This document shows, one piece after another, positions 15,877-24,234 of a DNA stretch of 64,000 bases. A model generated the notes under the pieces. The model was not told where the DNA came from. It saw only the letters and a list, made by a program, of their open reading frames with translations, and did no database searches. A program made the translations under genes and the position numbers. Position 1 is the stretch's first letter, and each line of letters starts with the position of its first letter. The stretch is from assembly GCF_009766105.1 (NCBI RefSeq), contig NZ_LMUH01000025.1:253190-317189 (forward strand), written 5' to 3'. The DNA comes from Granulicella sp. S156 (lineage in GTDB: Bacteria > Acidobacteriota > Terriglobia > Terriglobales > Acidobacteriaceae).

Positions 15877-17319
15877 CTATCCCTTCGTCAGAGCGAGGGT
15901 ATGTGATTCCGCTTCAGGCGCGGCCTTCCACAACGGGAGCGTGATGGAGAGTCGAGCCCCACCTTCGGCACGATTGGTCGCCGTGACGCTACCTCCGTGA
16001 ACACGGACGACGGCCTCGACGAAAGCAAGACCGAGTCCGTGTCCGCGTGACTCCCGACCTCTAACCCTTCGCTCGAAGAGCTGGCGACGCACGTCGACAT
16101 CAAACCCAGGACCATCATCCTCTACGGTCAACATCGCCATATCTTCGTCGGCCTCGAGCAACAGGTAGACACTGCAAGATGCGGGCAGGTGTTTGAGTTC
16201 GTTGTCTAGCATGTTGGCGATGACACGATGAAGAAGTGCTGGGTCCGCGAGCACCTTGACCGATCCCGCACTGCGAATCTGGACGCTGAGCCCCTTGTCG
16301 CTCATGCAAGGCTCGTAAAGGTCAAGCATCCCTTTCACAAGCTCATCCAGGTCGATCTCGGTGCGCGACAGCCTGAGGGCATCCGCCTTCGCTTCAGCCA
16401 CATCAAGCGACGTGTTGAGAAAATCGGTGAGCCAGTCGAGTTCGTCGATAGCCGAAACAATCGGTTCGGCTTGATCGGCTCTCCCATCGTTGGACAAGGC
16501 CGTCTCCAACTTGCCTCGGATCGCGGTAAGAGGGCTCCTCAGGTCATGAGCTAGAGAATCCGTAATGGTGTGCAACTGATGAACGGTGTTCTCTATCCTG
16601 TCGAGCATATGATTCAGCGTGCGAGCTAAATGCCCGACTTCGTCGTTTCCTCTGCTGTTGGGAACGCGGCTACTCAGGTCCGATTGGCCAATGCGCGATG
16701 CCGCTTCCGTAATCTCACGGACGTGCCCCAGCATCCTCCGTGTTGCATAAAACACGATCACAAAACCCAGCAGCACAATAGCGAGCCAGAGCGTAAGAAA
16801 GCGAACCCTCAAACTTCGCAATACTCGCAGTTCATCCCTCTCTGAGAGTCCGAGATAGATGTGGCTGCCATCCGCAATCCGAACTGCGGCTACTCGAAAT
16901 GGAACGTTGAATCCCTTTACATGAACATCGTAAGGAACATCGACCAAGGCCTTCGTAGAGCGAATTGCTGCAAGATTGGCGGACCCGTCTCCTGAACCGA
17001 CCCAGAGTTTGGCTGGTCCGTCGTCCCCCGCCTGGAGGAAGAAAACGGAGTCGTTTTCGTTGCCGGTTGAACGTTGACGATTTGGGACTTCCCGGCTCGC
17101 TAACTCCGCGACCTCGCCAACAACGCGGCGGTACAGACGGTCCTTCGGAGTTCTTTGGGCCACATCACCAAGGACCCAAACTTCGCCAGACAGCCATGCA
17201 TCGCTTCGCCGTTGAATGTCATTGGCGACGAACCGGTGGAGCATCGCGAATACCAGCATGGTTCCAATTGCGAACGCGAGTGTAGCCCAGAGCGAGATAC
17301 GCCAGGCGGCACTTCGCAT
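15877..17319 (-). CDS. OmpR-type sensor histidine kinase
   Basis: A membrane kinase of about 480 residues. TM1 lies near the start (WRISLWATLAFAIGTMLVFA), then a periplasmic sensor of about 130 residues, TM2 (LWLAIVLLGFVIVFYATRR), HAMP, a HisKA box (DSLAHDLRSPLTAIRGKLE, phospho-acceptor His) and a HATPase domain with NMLDNELKHLP, DDGPGF and GHGLGLAFVE. It follows its response regulator. Start is uncertain: I use the ATG at 17319, just after the regulator stop; an ATG at 17346 would overlap it by 20 bp. The signal is unknown. Confidence 0.85.
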   Translation of the reverse strand: MRSAAWRISLWATLAFAIGTMLVFAMLHRFVANDIQRRSDAWLSGEVWVLGDVAQRTPKDRLYRRVVGEVAELASREVPNRQRSTGNENDSVFFLQAGDDGPAKLWVGSGDGSANLAAIRSTKALVDVPYDVHVKGFNVPFRVAAVRIADGSHIYLGLSERDELRVLRSLRVRFLTLWLAIVLLGFVIVFYATRRMLGHVREITEAASRIGQSDLSSRVPNSRGNDEVGHLARTLNHMLDRIENTVHQLHTITDSLAHDLRSPLTAIRGKLETALSNDGRADQAEPIVSAIDELDWLTDFLNTSLDVAEAKADALRLSRTEIDLDELVKGMLDLYEPCMSDKGLSVQIRSAGSVKVLADPALLHRVIANMLDNELKHLPASCSVYLLLEADEDMAMLTVEDDGPGFDVDVRRQLFERRVRGRESRGHGLGLAFVEAVVRVHGGSVTATNRAEGGARLSITLPLWKAAPEAESHTLALTKG

Positions 17320-17326
17320 GATTGGA

Positions 17327-18004
17327 TTAGTTGCCTTTGAGGACATATCCAATACCTCGCAGTGTCTTGATCAACGGCTCACGGCCGACCGTATCGATTT
17401 TGCCTCGCAGCCTGTAAATGTGAACATCCACCACGTTCGTGTCTGGTTGAATCCGCATTCCCCAGACCTCCTTCAAAAGCATGGAACGAGTTACAACTCT
17501 ACCGGCGTGCCGGCAGAGATACTCAAGAAGCACGAACTCCTGCGGACTCAGGTTTAGAATTTCATCGCCTCGGCTGGCCCTGCGTTTAAGCATGTCCAAC
17601 TCCAGGTCACAGACCCGGAGACGCGTCGCATCTTCAGTCTGTGAGGAGTTGCGTCGTAGGAGGTTCCGCATCCGAGCAAGCAATTCTGCGATGGCGAATG
17701 GCTTGGTGAGGTAATCATCGCCACCAAGTTCCAGACCTTTCACCCGGTCATCTACCGACCGCCGCGCCGAAAGGATCAGCACCGGACTAGTGATCCCGGA
17801 TCTGCGTAATTGCAGGATGAGTTCGATACCATCTTGATCTGGGAGTCCTAAATCGACAATGAGACCATGGTAGACGTGCTTGGACGCCAACTGAGTTGCG
17901 GCGTTCCCGTCTTCCGCGGTATCCACTTCGTATCCCGCCTCAAGCAAGGATTGCTCGACGAAGCTCCGAATCTCGGGTTCATCCTCGACCAGCAGAAGTC
18001 GCAT
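17327..18004 (-). CDS. OmpR/PhoB-family response regulator
   Basis: 225 residues: receiver domain with phospho-acceptor Asp51 (LIVDLGLPDQDG) and the switch Lys in YLTKPF, then a C-terminal winged helix (LSPQEFVLLEYLCRHAGRVV, DTNVVDVHIYRLRGKID). Pairs with the kinase downstream. A perfect 13-bp inverted repeat stands 47 bp upstream of the ATG and may be its own binding site or another operator. Confidence 0.9.
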   Translation of the reverse strand: MRLLLVEDEPEIRSFVEQSLLEAGYEVDTAEDGNAATQLASKHVYHGLIVDLGLPDQDGIELILQLRRSGITSPVLILSARRSVDDRVKGLELGGDDYLTKPFAIAELLARMRNLLRRNSSQTEDATRLRVCDLELDMLKRRASRGDEILNLSPQEFVLLEYLCRHAGRVVTRSMLLKEVWGMRIQPDTNVVDVHIYRLRGKIDTVGREPLIKTLRGIGYVLKGN

Positions 18005-18050
18005 AGATCATGGTAAGACATTTTGATTCAGGCGTTGCATACACTACGAG

Positions 18051-18082
18051 GCTGCAAGATGACGATTATGTCATCTTGCAGC
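18051..18082. promoter_or_regulatory. 13-bp perfect inverted repeat upstream of the response regulator
   Basis: GCTGCAAGATGAC (18051-18063) and GTCATCTTGCAGC (18070-18082) are exact inverse copies around GATTAT. It lies 47 bp from the regulator start, in the region where its promoter must be. There is no T-run on either strand, so an operator is more likely than a terminator. Confidence 0.6.
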
Positions 18083-18454
18083 AATAGATGAATCGAGTTG
18101 CGCTATACAAAGATCCACATAGCCGGAATAAGAACTCCTGCCGCAAGGGTGAGCAGAACGGCCGATTTCCGGCGCGCATACTTCCATCCCATCATGATGC
18201 GCGGACACGTCGATACAGCAAGTGTTTAGGGGACTGCGTCCTCCATGAACAAATCGTCATCCTATTCTCTTCCCGCAAAGTGCTATCAAGAGAGCACCGG
18301 TCTCGTCTCAAAGAGTAGCCGTTGTATTGAGATACGGAGCCTGTTCTCTCAAGTAGTCGGCTGTCGCCGGATTGTCGTCTCTTCGTGATCCAGCTTCCCC
18401 AAGACACACACGCGACATCTACTCCCTATATTCCGGGCTGAGGGCCCATTGCAC
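18083..18454. other. intergenic region before the type III PKS operon
   Basis: About 370 bp with only short, unsupported frames. It separates the two-component system from the polyketide operon and should hold the promoter of the latter. No conserved hairpin or recognised site was seen. Confidence 0.4.
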
Positions 18455-19504
18455 ATGACTACGGCTTACCTGAACCGCATCGCCACTGCCGTACCAGAGC
18501 ACGATGTGCATGATGCCTTCGTCGTCTACGCAGAGAATATGCTTGCCGACCCGCGGCTGCGCATGCTCTTCGGCCGCATGGCGAGCCGCGCTCGCATCGC
18601 GCATCGCTATTCATTCCTCGATCCGCAGAAAGGTTCCGCGCACGACGCGCATGAGTTTTATCGGCTAGGCAACTTTCCCAACACGGCTCGACGTATGAAG
18701 CTGTTTGAGCAGAGCGCTCCAGTGCTGATGAGGAAGGCCGTGGACCGGCTTTGGCTCAATGAGAAGGAACGCTCCGGTATTACGCATGTACTGGTGACCT
18801 GCTGCACGGGACTCTATGCGCCGGGGCTGGACTTTGAGATCGTCGACCACCTCGGGCTTTCGGCGGACGTGGAGCGTACGATGGTCGGATTCATGGGATG
18901 CTATGCCGCGATCAATGCGTTGAAGCTGGCGCGGCATATTGTGCGCTCAGATCCGAAGGCGAGTGTTCTCATGGTCAACCTGGAGCTGTGCACGCTGCAC
19001 TTGCAGGAGACGCAGGATCTGGAGCAGGTGCTCTCCTTCCTTGTCTTCGCGGATGGTGCGGCGGCGAGCCTGATTACCGCGTGCGAGCAGGGCTTTGCGC
19101 TGGACAGCTTCAAGGCGGTGATGGTGCCCGAGACGAAGGGGCTGATTACGTGGAAGATCCGCGATCTCGGGTTCGACATGCTGCTCTCAGGACAGGTGCC
19201 GGGAGAGTTGGGCCGCGCGCTGCATGAGGGCGAGCTGATGTCCGAGCGCGATGGCATCGACCTGTGGGCGGTGCATCCCGGCGGGCGGTCAATCCTGGAT
19301 GCGGTAGAGAAGGGACTGGAGTTGCGACCCGATGCGTTGGCGGCGTCGCGTGAGGTGTTGTCGTGCTTCGGCAACATGTCTTCGGCAACGGTGATGTTTG
19401 TGCTGCAGCGGATCATGCAGCAGGCGCGGCCGGGGCAGCTCGGGTGTGCGATGTCGTTCGGGCCGGGGCTGACAGCGGAGACAATGCGCTTCCATGCGGT
19501 TTAG
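18455..19504 (+). CDS. type III polyketide synthase (chalcone/alkylresorcinol synthase-like)
   Basis: 349 residues with the complete thiolase-fold triad: Cys149 (GFMGCYAA), His274 (AVHPGGRSILD) and Asn307 (SCFGNMSSAT). Such enzymes load a starter acyl-CoA, extend it with malonyl-CoA and cyclise the product to resorcinols or pyrones. The following methyltransferase and FAD oxidoreductase mirror the Streptomyces srsA-srsB-srsC set that makes alkylresorcinol methyl ethers and quinones, so a lipidic phenol or quinone is the best guess. GAGGG precedes the ATG at 18455. It overlaps the next gene by 11 bp. Confidence 0.88.
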   Translation: MTTAYLNRIATAVPEHDVHDAFVVYAENMLADPRLRMLFGRMASRARIAHRYSFLDPQKGSAHDAHEFYRLGNFPNTARRMKLFEQSAPVLMRKAVDRLWLNEKERSGITHVLVTCCTGLYAPGLDFEIVDHLGLSADVERTMVGFMGCYAAINALKLARHIVRSDPKASVLMVNLELCTLHLQETQDLEQVLSFLVFADGAAASLITACEQGFALDSFKAVMVPETKGLITWKIRDLGFDMLLSGQVPGELGRALHEGELMSERDGIDLWAVHPGGRSILDAVEKGLELRPDALAASREVLSCFGNMSSATVMFVLQRIMQQARPGQLGCAMSFGPGLTAETMRFHAV

Positions 19505-20219
19505 TGCCGAGTTTGATTTCAATCGTCGGGTCTCTCCACGCGAGTTGCCGGAGCTGATGGATGGCGACTGTAGCTATGAGGATTTCCGCGACTGCCTGCT
19601 CAGTCTGGAACAAGTCAATCGCTGGTTGCTGGGTTATCGGCCGACGCTGGCTTGGCTGGAGCGGTTGCCGCATAGGCCGCGTTATCCGATCCACATCGTC
19701 GATGTTGGAAGTGGCGGTGGCGGCCTGTTGCGTCAGATTGCAGGCTGGGCACGGAGATGGGGCATCGCGGTGCAGTTAACGGGGATCGACTTGAATCCTT
19801 ATGCGGCGCGTGCAGCAGCGGAGTCTACGCCGAAGGAGCTCGGAATCACTTGGGTAACCGGCGATGCTCTGGCGTATCGGCCAGAGAAGCCGATAGATAT
19901 CGTCGTGAGTTCGCTGATGGCACATCATCTTGAGGATGAGGAGATCGTCGCGCTGCTGCGGTGGATGGAAGCGACTGCGCAGGTAAGCTGGTTTATCAAT
20001 GATCTGGAGCGGTCGGAGCGGAGTTGTCGGATGTTTGGGTGGGTGGCGGGAGTCGTGGGGTGGCACCGGTTTGTGCGGCATGATGGGCCGGTGTCCTTCC
20101 GGCGAGCCTTCCGGGAGGAGGACTGGTTCCGGTTGCTGGCGACGGCTGAGATCCCGCGGGAGGCAGTGACTGTCGAGCATTGGAGGCCGGGACGGCTATG
20201 TGTGGGGAGGTGGAAGTGA
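19494..20219 (+). CDS. SAM-dependent methyltransferase of the type III PKS operon
   Basis: 241 residues. Motif I is IHIVDVGSGGGGLLRQIA, the acidic residue after strand 2 is in LTGIDLNPYAA, and DIVVSSLMAHHLEDEEIVAL is the motif IV region. The N-terminal CSYEDFRDCLLSLEQVNRWL is typical of methyltransferases found beside bacterial type III PKS genes. The ATG lies inside the end of the PKS gene, so translation is coupled. It probably O-methylates the polyketide phenol, like SrsB. Confidence 0.85.
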   Translation: MRFSAEFDFNRRVSPRELPELMDGDCSYEDFRDCLLSLEQVNRWLLGYRPTLAWLERLPHRPRYPIHIVDVGSGGGGLLRQIAGWARRWGIAVQLTGIDLNPYAARAAAESTPKELGITWVTGDALAYRPEKPIDIVVSSLMAHHLEDEEIVALLRWMEATAQVSWFINDLERSERSCRMFGWVAGVVGWHRFVRHDGPVSFRRAFREEDWFRLLATAEIPREAVTVEHWRPGRLCVGRWK

Positions 20220-20325
20220 GGTCGGTGATTCTGAAGCATCTCGTTCGACTAAGAGATAGGAAGCCTATCGCCTCCGTTGCCTTCGTGGCACATCTCATCA
20301 CGTCTAAACATCCAAGAGGCGAACA

Positions 20326-20961
20326 ATGCCAACTTCCACTCTGCTAGCACCCCGTTCCGCCAGTTCCAGATTCAAGACTATTCTCTGGGTCTCGCTTGGC
20401 CTCACCGTAGTCTTCGTCTTCATTACCTCAGAGCTCCTCCTCATCACGGACTATCCGATGTACCACGCCTACCGTCTGCAGGTCATCGCCGACCGCCATC
20501 TCCTCATCCCGCATACACTCGCCGGAACCTTCGCTCTTTTGATCGGCCCCATCAATTTCTCCTCGCGGATCCGCGGGCGTCACCTCCAACTCCATCGCGT
20601 CCTCGGCCGCATCTACGTCATCTCCGTGTTTGTCGGTTCCTTCACGGGGATCGCTCTCGCAGCCGGCCGCCCAGGTCTTCCCGGAACCTCCATGCAGGCT
20701 GCCGCCTGGATGGTCTGCACCACCGCCGCCTTCATCACCGCGCGTAATCGTCAAATCACCCAGCACCGCCAATGGATGGCCCGCTCCTATGCAGTTACCT
20801 TTACCTTCGTCTCCAGCCGCGTGTTCAATCTTGTGCCCGCCTACTGGAGCCACCTGGGCGACGTCTTATCCGCCGTCGGTGTGATTGCCTTCACCCTGGC
20901 CTCTCTGCTGATCGTGGACCTCGGCCTAAACTGGCGCGAACTCACCACCCGTCATGACTGA
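20326..20961 (+). CDS. DUF2306 integral membrane protein
   Basis: 211 residues with five or six membrane segments (for example LWVSLGLTVVFVFITSELLL, IPHTLAGTFALLIGPINF, VIAFTLASLLIVDLGL). Conserved histidines lie at the ends of segments: YHAYRL, LIPHTLAG, QLHRVLGRIY, QHRQWMARSY. This spacing fits the DUF2306 family, whose role is unknown; paired histidines in membranes suggest haem or quinone contact, which is inference. It sits between the methyltransferase and the FAD oxidoreductase of the polyketide operon, so it may act on the lipidic product. Confidence 0.75.
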   Translation: MPTSTLLAPRSASSRFKTILWVSLGLTVVFVFITSELLLITDYPMYHAYRLQVIADRHLLIPHTLAGTFALLIGPINFSSRIRGRHLQLHRVLGRIYVISVFVGSFTGIALAAGRPGLPGTSMQAAAWMVCTTAAFITARNRQITQHRQWMARSYAVTFTFVSSRVFNLVPAYWSHLGDVLSAVGVIAFTLASLLIVDLGLNWRELTTRHD

Positions 20962-21216
20962 TTGTCGGCTAGGGGTGACGAGATTTTGAGATGTGGGCTT
21001 GCAAAATGTTCTATTTCCCGAAGCTGGTCCACACCAACGCCGAGTTGATCACAGGCCCGTAACGACCCAACTATCCTCACCACCGCAGGCTTCTTACCGA
21101 TGCCAAAATGACGATTTGTACAGAATGACATTTCAAATTGCTTTTTGGACGTCTACTAGAAATATGGAAGCTCATTACAAACTGATTGAACCTCCAAGTG
21201 AATTAGGAGCATTGAT

Positions 21217-22347
21217 TTGCAAGACGAAGTTTTGATCCTGGGTGGTGGAGTGGCAGGGTGTGCCGCTTCGATCGCGCTCGCCCGCAAGGGACGAAGCGTC
21301 ACGCTGATTGAACGCGAACCTACACCTCGCCATAAGGTCTGCGGAGAATTCCTAAGCGGTGAGGCCCTTGAAGACCTGCACGCACTTGGTATCGATGTGG
21401 CCTCGCTTGGCGCGGTGCCCATTCATTATGTTCGCCTTGCCGCAGCCAGACGCGCCGCGGAGGCTCCCTTGCCTTTTCCCGCGGCCTCGCTCACACGCAA
21501 GGCGCTCGATACGGCGCTCATCGCCGCAGCCATCGCCGCGGGAGTCCGCGTAGAGCGCGGTCGCACTGTGCAGTCGCTTAGCCGCGCGACCACCAACCTC
21601 TGGCAGGCGAAGCTCGACGACGGCACCACATACGAAGCTCCAACCGCCTTTCTCTCCACGGGCAAGCACGATCTGCGCGGCCACGGTCGCCCAAAGGACT
21701 CTCACCAATGGGTCGCCTTCAAGATGTATTACCGACTGTCTGCCGCCCAGACCGCTGACCTGGCGGACACCTCCGAGTTGACGCTCTATTCCGGAGGCTA
21801 CGGTGGTATCCAACCGGTGGAAGACGGCATTACGAATTTCTGCTGTGTGGTGCAACGGCGGTATTTTGCACGTGCGGGTCTTCGCTGGGAGGGCCTCCTT
21901 GCGAAGATGCAGCAGGACTGTCCCCACCTCGCGATGCGGCTTGACGGTGCGGTGCCGCTGCTCGACAAACCAATCACGATCACTCATATCCCGTACGGTT
22001 ACCTCCGCCGCACAACCGAAGATGGGCTCTACTGCATCGGCGATCAGGCAGCCGTAATCCCCTCGTTCACCGGCGATGGCATATCCATCGCCCTGCATAC
22101 TGCCCGTCGTGCCGCCACTGCCTATCTTGCGGCGGAGCCGGCGCCGGTCTTTCAGCCAAAACTGCGCTCCGCAATGCTGCCCCAGATGCGTCTTGCCGAG
22201 GTCGCCGCCGACGGCTTGAACAACGCGCTCGCGCGCGCTGTACTACCGTTCTGCCTCAGGGTCTGGCCCGGCGCGATGCGCGTAACGGCTAGACTCACGC
22301 GTGTCACCCAGCCCGCCCCTGTTGCTCCACAGGCCTTCGCCAACTGA
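21217..22347 (+). CDS. FAD-dependent oxidoreductase, geranylgeranyl reductase/hydroxylase type
   Basis: 376 residues. The FAD dinucleotide motif is at the start (VLILGGGVAGCAASIALARK, then LIEREPTPRHKVCGEFLS) and the second FAD motif is YCIGDQAAVIPSFTGDGISIALHTA. Architecture as in PHBH-type monooxygenases and geranylgeranyl reductases, and in flavoproteins next to type III PKS genes (SrsC-like). It probably hydroxylates the methylated resorcinol to a hydroquinone. The start is TTG at 21217, seven bases after AGGAG; no ATG fits. A 255-bp gap before it may hold a separate promoter. Confidence 0.82.
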   Translation: MQDEVLILGGGVAGCAASIALARKGRSVTLIEREPTPRHKVCGEFLSGEALEDLHALGIDVASLGAVPIHYVRLAAARRAAEAPLPFPAASLTRKALDTALIAAAIAAGVRVERGRTVQSLSRATTNLWQAKLDDGTTYEAPTAFLSTGKHDLRGHGRPKDSHQWVAFKMYYRLSAAQTADLADTSELTLYSGGYGGIQPVEDGITNFCCVVQRRYFARAGLRWEGLLAKMQQDCPHLAMRLDGAVPLLDKPITITHIPYGYLRRTTEDGLYCIGDQAAVIPSFTGDGISIALHTARRAATAYLAAEPAPVFQPKLRSAMLPQMRLAEVAADGLNNALARAVLPFCLRVWPGAMRVTARLTRVTQPAPVAPQAFAN

Positions 22348-22403
22348 AATCGATTACGCCAAAACAACTCTTGGCAGTTAAACCTTTAAGGGGAGATGAT
22401 GCA

Positions 22404-22967
22404 ATGAAATCCTTCGCAGTCGTAGCCCTCGCGCTCACCCTCGCTCCAGCCGCACTCGCCCAGCATCAGACCTTCGTAGTCAGTCCCGATGCCAGCGAGG
22501 TCAAGATGACCCTCAAAACAACCCACGAAATCGTCAACGGCACCTTTCACATCCAATCCGGATCGATTGAGTTTGACCGCAGCACTCCTAAGATGTCGGG
22601 TTCGGTGGTCGTCCTCGCCGGCAGCGGCAAAACCGGCAATGGCAGCCGCGACAAAAAGATGTACAACGACATCCTGAAGGTCGAACAGCACGCAACTGTC
22701 TCGTTTGAGCCGAAGTCCTACGCTGGCACCATCGCCACCTCAGGAGACTCGACCATTCAGGTAGCTGGTACCTTCACACTCCTCGGCACGCCTCACGAGA
22801 TCACCATCCCCATCCTTGTCCATCTTGAAGGCACAACCGCAACGGCCAGGACTCATTTTGTCGTACCGTACGTCCAATGGGGACTGAAGAATCCAAGCTT
22901 TTTGATCTGGAAAGCGGACAACGATGTCGCGATTGACCTCTTTCTTACTGGCCGGCTTCATAAATAG
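22404..22967 (+). CDS. YceI-family periplasmic lipocalin-like protein
   Basis: 187 residues; signal peptide 1-20 (VALALTLAPAALAQ), then the YceI beta-barrel: HQTFVVSPDASEVKMTLKTT, GSIEFDRSTPKMSGSVVV, LKVEQHATVSFEPKSY, VAGTFTLLGTPHEITIPI. The family binds isoprenoid or polyketide-like lipids (quinones, amphiphiles) in the periplasm. Its place just after an alkyl-phenol or quinone operon makes carriage of that product an attractive inference. AAGGGGAG is a strong ribosome site before the ATG at 22404. Confidence 0.85.
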   Translation: MKSFAVVALALTLAPAALAQHQTFVVSPDASEVKMTLKTTHEIVNGTFHIQSGSIEFDRSTPKMSGSVVVLAGSGKTGNGSRDKKMYNDILKVEQHATVSFEPKSYAGTIATSGDSTIQVAGTFTLLGTPHEITIPILVHLEGTTATARTHFVVPYVQWGLKNPSFLIWKADNDVAIDLFLTGRLHK

Positions 22968-23049
22968 AGAACCGCCTTCTAGACATACAACGATGTCATG
23001 CGTCAGGCCGGTTCACAGTAATCATGAAAATGCTCCATGGGGGGAACGT

Positions 23050-23634
23050 ATGAGCGTAAGTCGGCGGAGTTTTCTGGCGCAAGCAGGCGCGGCCGCCTTT
23101 AGCGCAGAAACCTTGGCGACACACGCGCTGGCTGCGGAGGATGTGAGTGCGGTTGACCAGGAGAGAATGCGATCCGTGGCTGCCTTCACGGCAGAGACTC
23201 TGAGTACGGACCATCCTGTGCCATTCGGCGCAGACATCGTGAACACGTCTACTGGTGAACGGTTGATGCGCGCGGTGAATCGCGTGGGCCCCGATCACGA
23301 CCCCAGCGCGCATGCAGAAACCCTGACGATTCGATTAGCATGCGCCAAGCTGGGCTCGGTGTCACTCAAGGGATACACGCTGTATACGACCTGCGAACCA
23401 TGTGCGATGTGCATGGCCTGTGCTCTCTGGTCGGGCCTTGATCGGCTGGTCTTCGGCGCCACGATTGCCGATGCAAGCCGGTTCGTTTCGCAGATTACGA
23501 TCCCAGCAAAAGAAGTGGCGCAGCGGACCGACCTGCACTGCGTAGTGGCCGGGCCGGTCGAGCGCGAGGTCTGCGTGAAACTCTTCACCGATCCGCGCAT
23601 GCAAAAAGCATTCGCAATGTGGAAGAAGCGGTAA
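23050..23634 (+). CDS. Tat-exported cytidine/guanine deaminase-like protein
   Basis: 194 residues. A twin-arginine leader (SRRSFLAQAGAAAFSAETLA) precedes a deaminase domain with the full zinc set: His88 and Glu90 (SAHAE), Cys118 and Cys121 (TCEPCAMC). PFG at 58-60 and the pattern NRV-DPSAHAE-IRLAC match guanine or tRNA-adenosine deaminases, which are normally cytoplasmic. Export is therefore unusual and suggests scavenging or modification of an external base. The ATG at 23050 has GGGGGGAA upstream; earlier in-frame starts would hide the leader. Confidence 0.8.
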   Translation: MSVSRRSFLAQAGAAAFSAETLATHALAAEDVSAVDQERMRSVAAFTAETLSTDHPVPFGADIVNTSTGERLMRAVNRVGPDHDPSAHAETLTIRLACAKLGSVSLKGYTLYTTCEPCAMCMACALWSGLDRLVFGATIADASRFVSQITIPAKEVAQRTDLHCVVAGPVEREVCVKLFTDPRMQKAFAMWKKR

Positions 23635-23777
23635 GCGAGCGCTGGTGTGTGAAGGTGCGCCGCAGGGCGAAGCCCCTTCTGCTGGCCGGGCGCTGCTCTA
23701 CTTCCCGCTCGTTGTGTATCTGGCAGATAGCCCATACCTCATAGCGTCCCCGCAACAGTGCGTGCCGTCGGACGGGT

Positions 23778-23808
23778 CCCATTTTGTCCCTGATTAAATC
23801 TGGCCCAC
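23778..23808. repeat. 31-bp intergenic repeat, copy upstream of PadR-ADOP
   Basis: A 31-bp segment beginning CCCATTTTGT and ending CCAC matches 27167-27197 at 26 of 31 positions in the same orientation. The two copies lie on either side of the PadR-permease pair. Confidence 0.55.
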
Positions 23809-23854
23809 CCTCCTGCCTCATTGACAGATGAGCCTGAACTCCGGCACTCTTCTA

Positions 23855-23864
23855 TAGATATCTA
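23855..23864. promoter_or_regulatory. TAGATATCTA palindrome before padR-like gene
   Basis: A perfect 10-bp palindrome just ahead of the GGGGAGA ribosome site and 15 bp before the PadR ATG. Placement fits an autorepression site for the PadR regulator, which binds short palindromes in its own promoter. Confidence 0.4.
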
Positions 23865-23879
23865 GGGGAGACGTTCGCA

Positions 23880-24218
23880 ATGGTTAAGTCGAAAAACGAC
23901 AACCTCCAGGGGACGCTGGCTCTTCTTGTGCTGAAAAGCCTTGAACAGGGTCCGATGCATGGCTGGGGCATCACGCTGCATATTCAGGATGTATCGCACG
24001 AAGTACTGCGTGTCGAAGAAGGCTCGCTTTACCCGGCGCTCCATCGCATGGAACAGGAGCGATGGATCGCCTCCGAGTGGGGTCTCAGCGAAAACAATCG
24101 TCGCGCACGTTTTTATCGGCTCACGGCACTCGGCCGGAAGCAGCTAAGCGCCGAGCAGGAAAACTGGCAGAAGATCACCGGTGCGGTTGCCCTGGTATTG
24201 GATTTCGGAAAGGCATAA
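23880..24218 (+). CDS. PadR-family transcriptional regulator
   Basis: 112 residues with the PadR winged helix: NLQGTLALLVLKSLEQGPMH, GWGITLHIQD, then VLRVEEGSLYPALHRMEQER, and the wing SENNRRARFYRLTALGRKQL. Short PadR proteins of this type sit directly before ADOP permeases in Acidobacteria and are thought to repress them. Only 16 bp separate it from the permease. GGGGAGA eight bases before the ATG. Confidence 0.9.
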   Translation: MVKSKNDNLQGTLALLVLKSLEQGPMHGWGITLHIQDVSHEVLRVEEGSLYPALHRMEQERWIASEWGLSENNRRARFYRLTALGRKQLSAEQENWQKITGAVALVLDFGKA

Positions 24219-24234
24219 GTCGAGGAGGCTCTCA

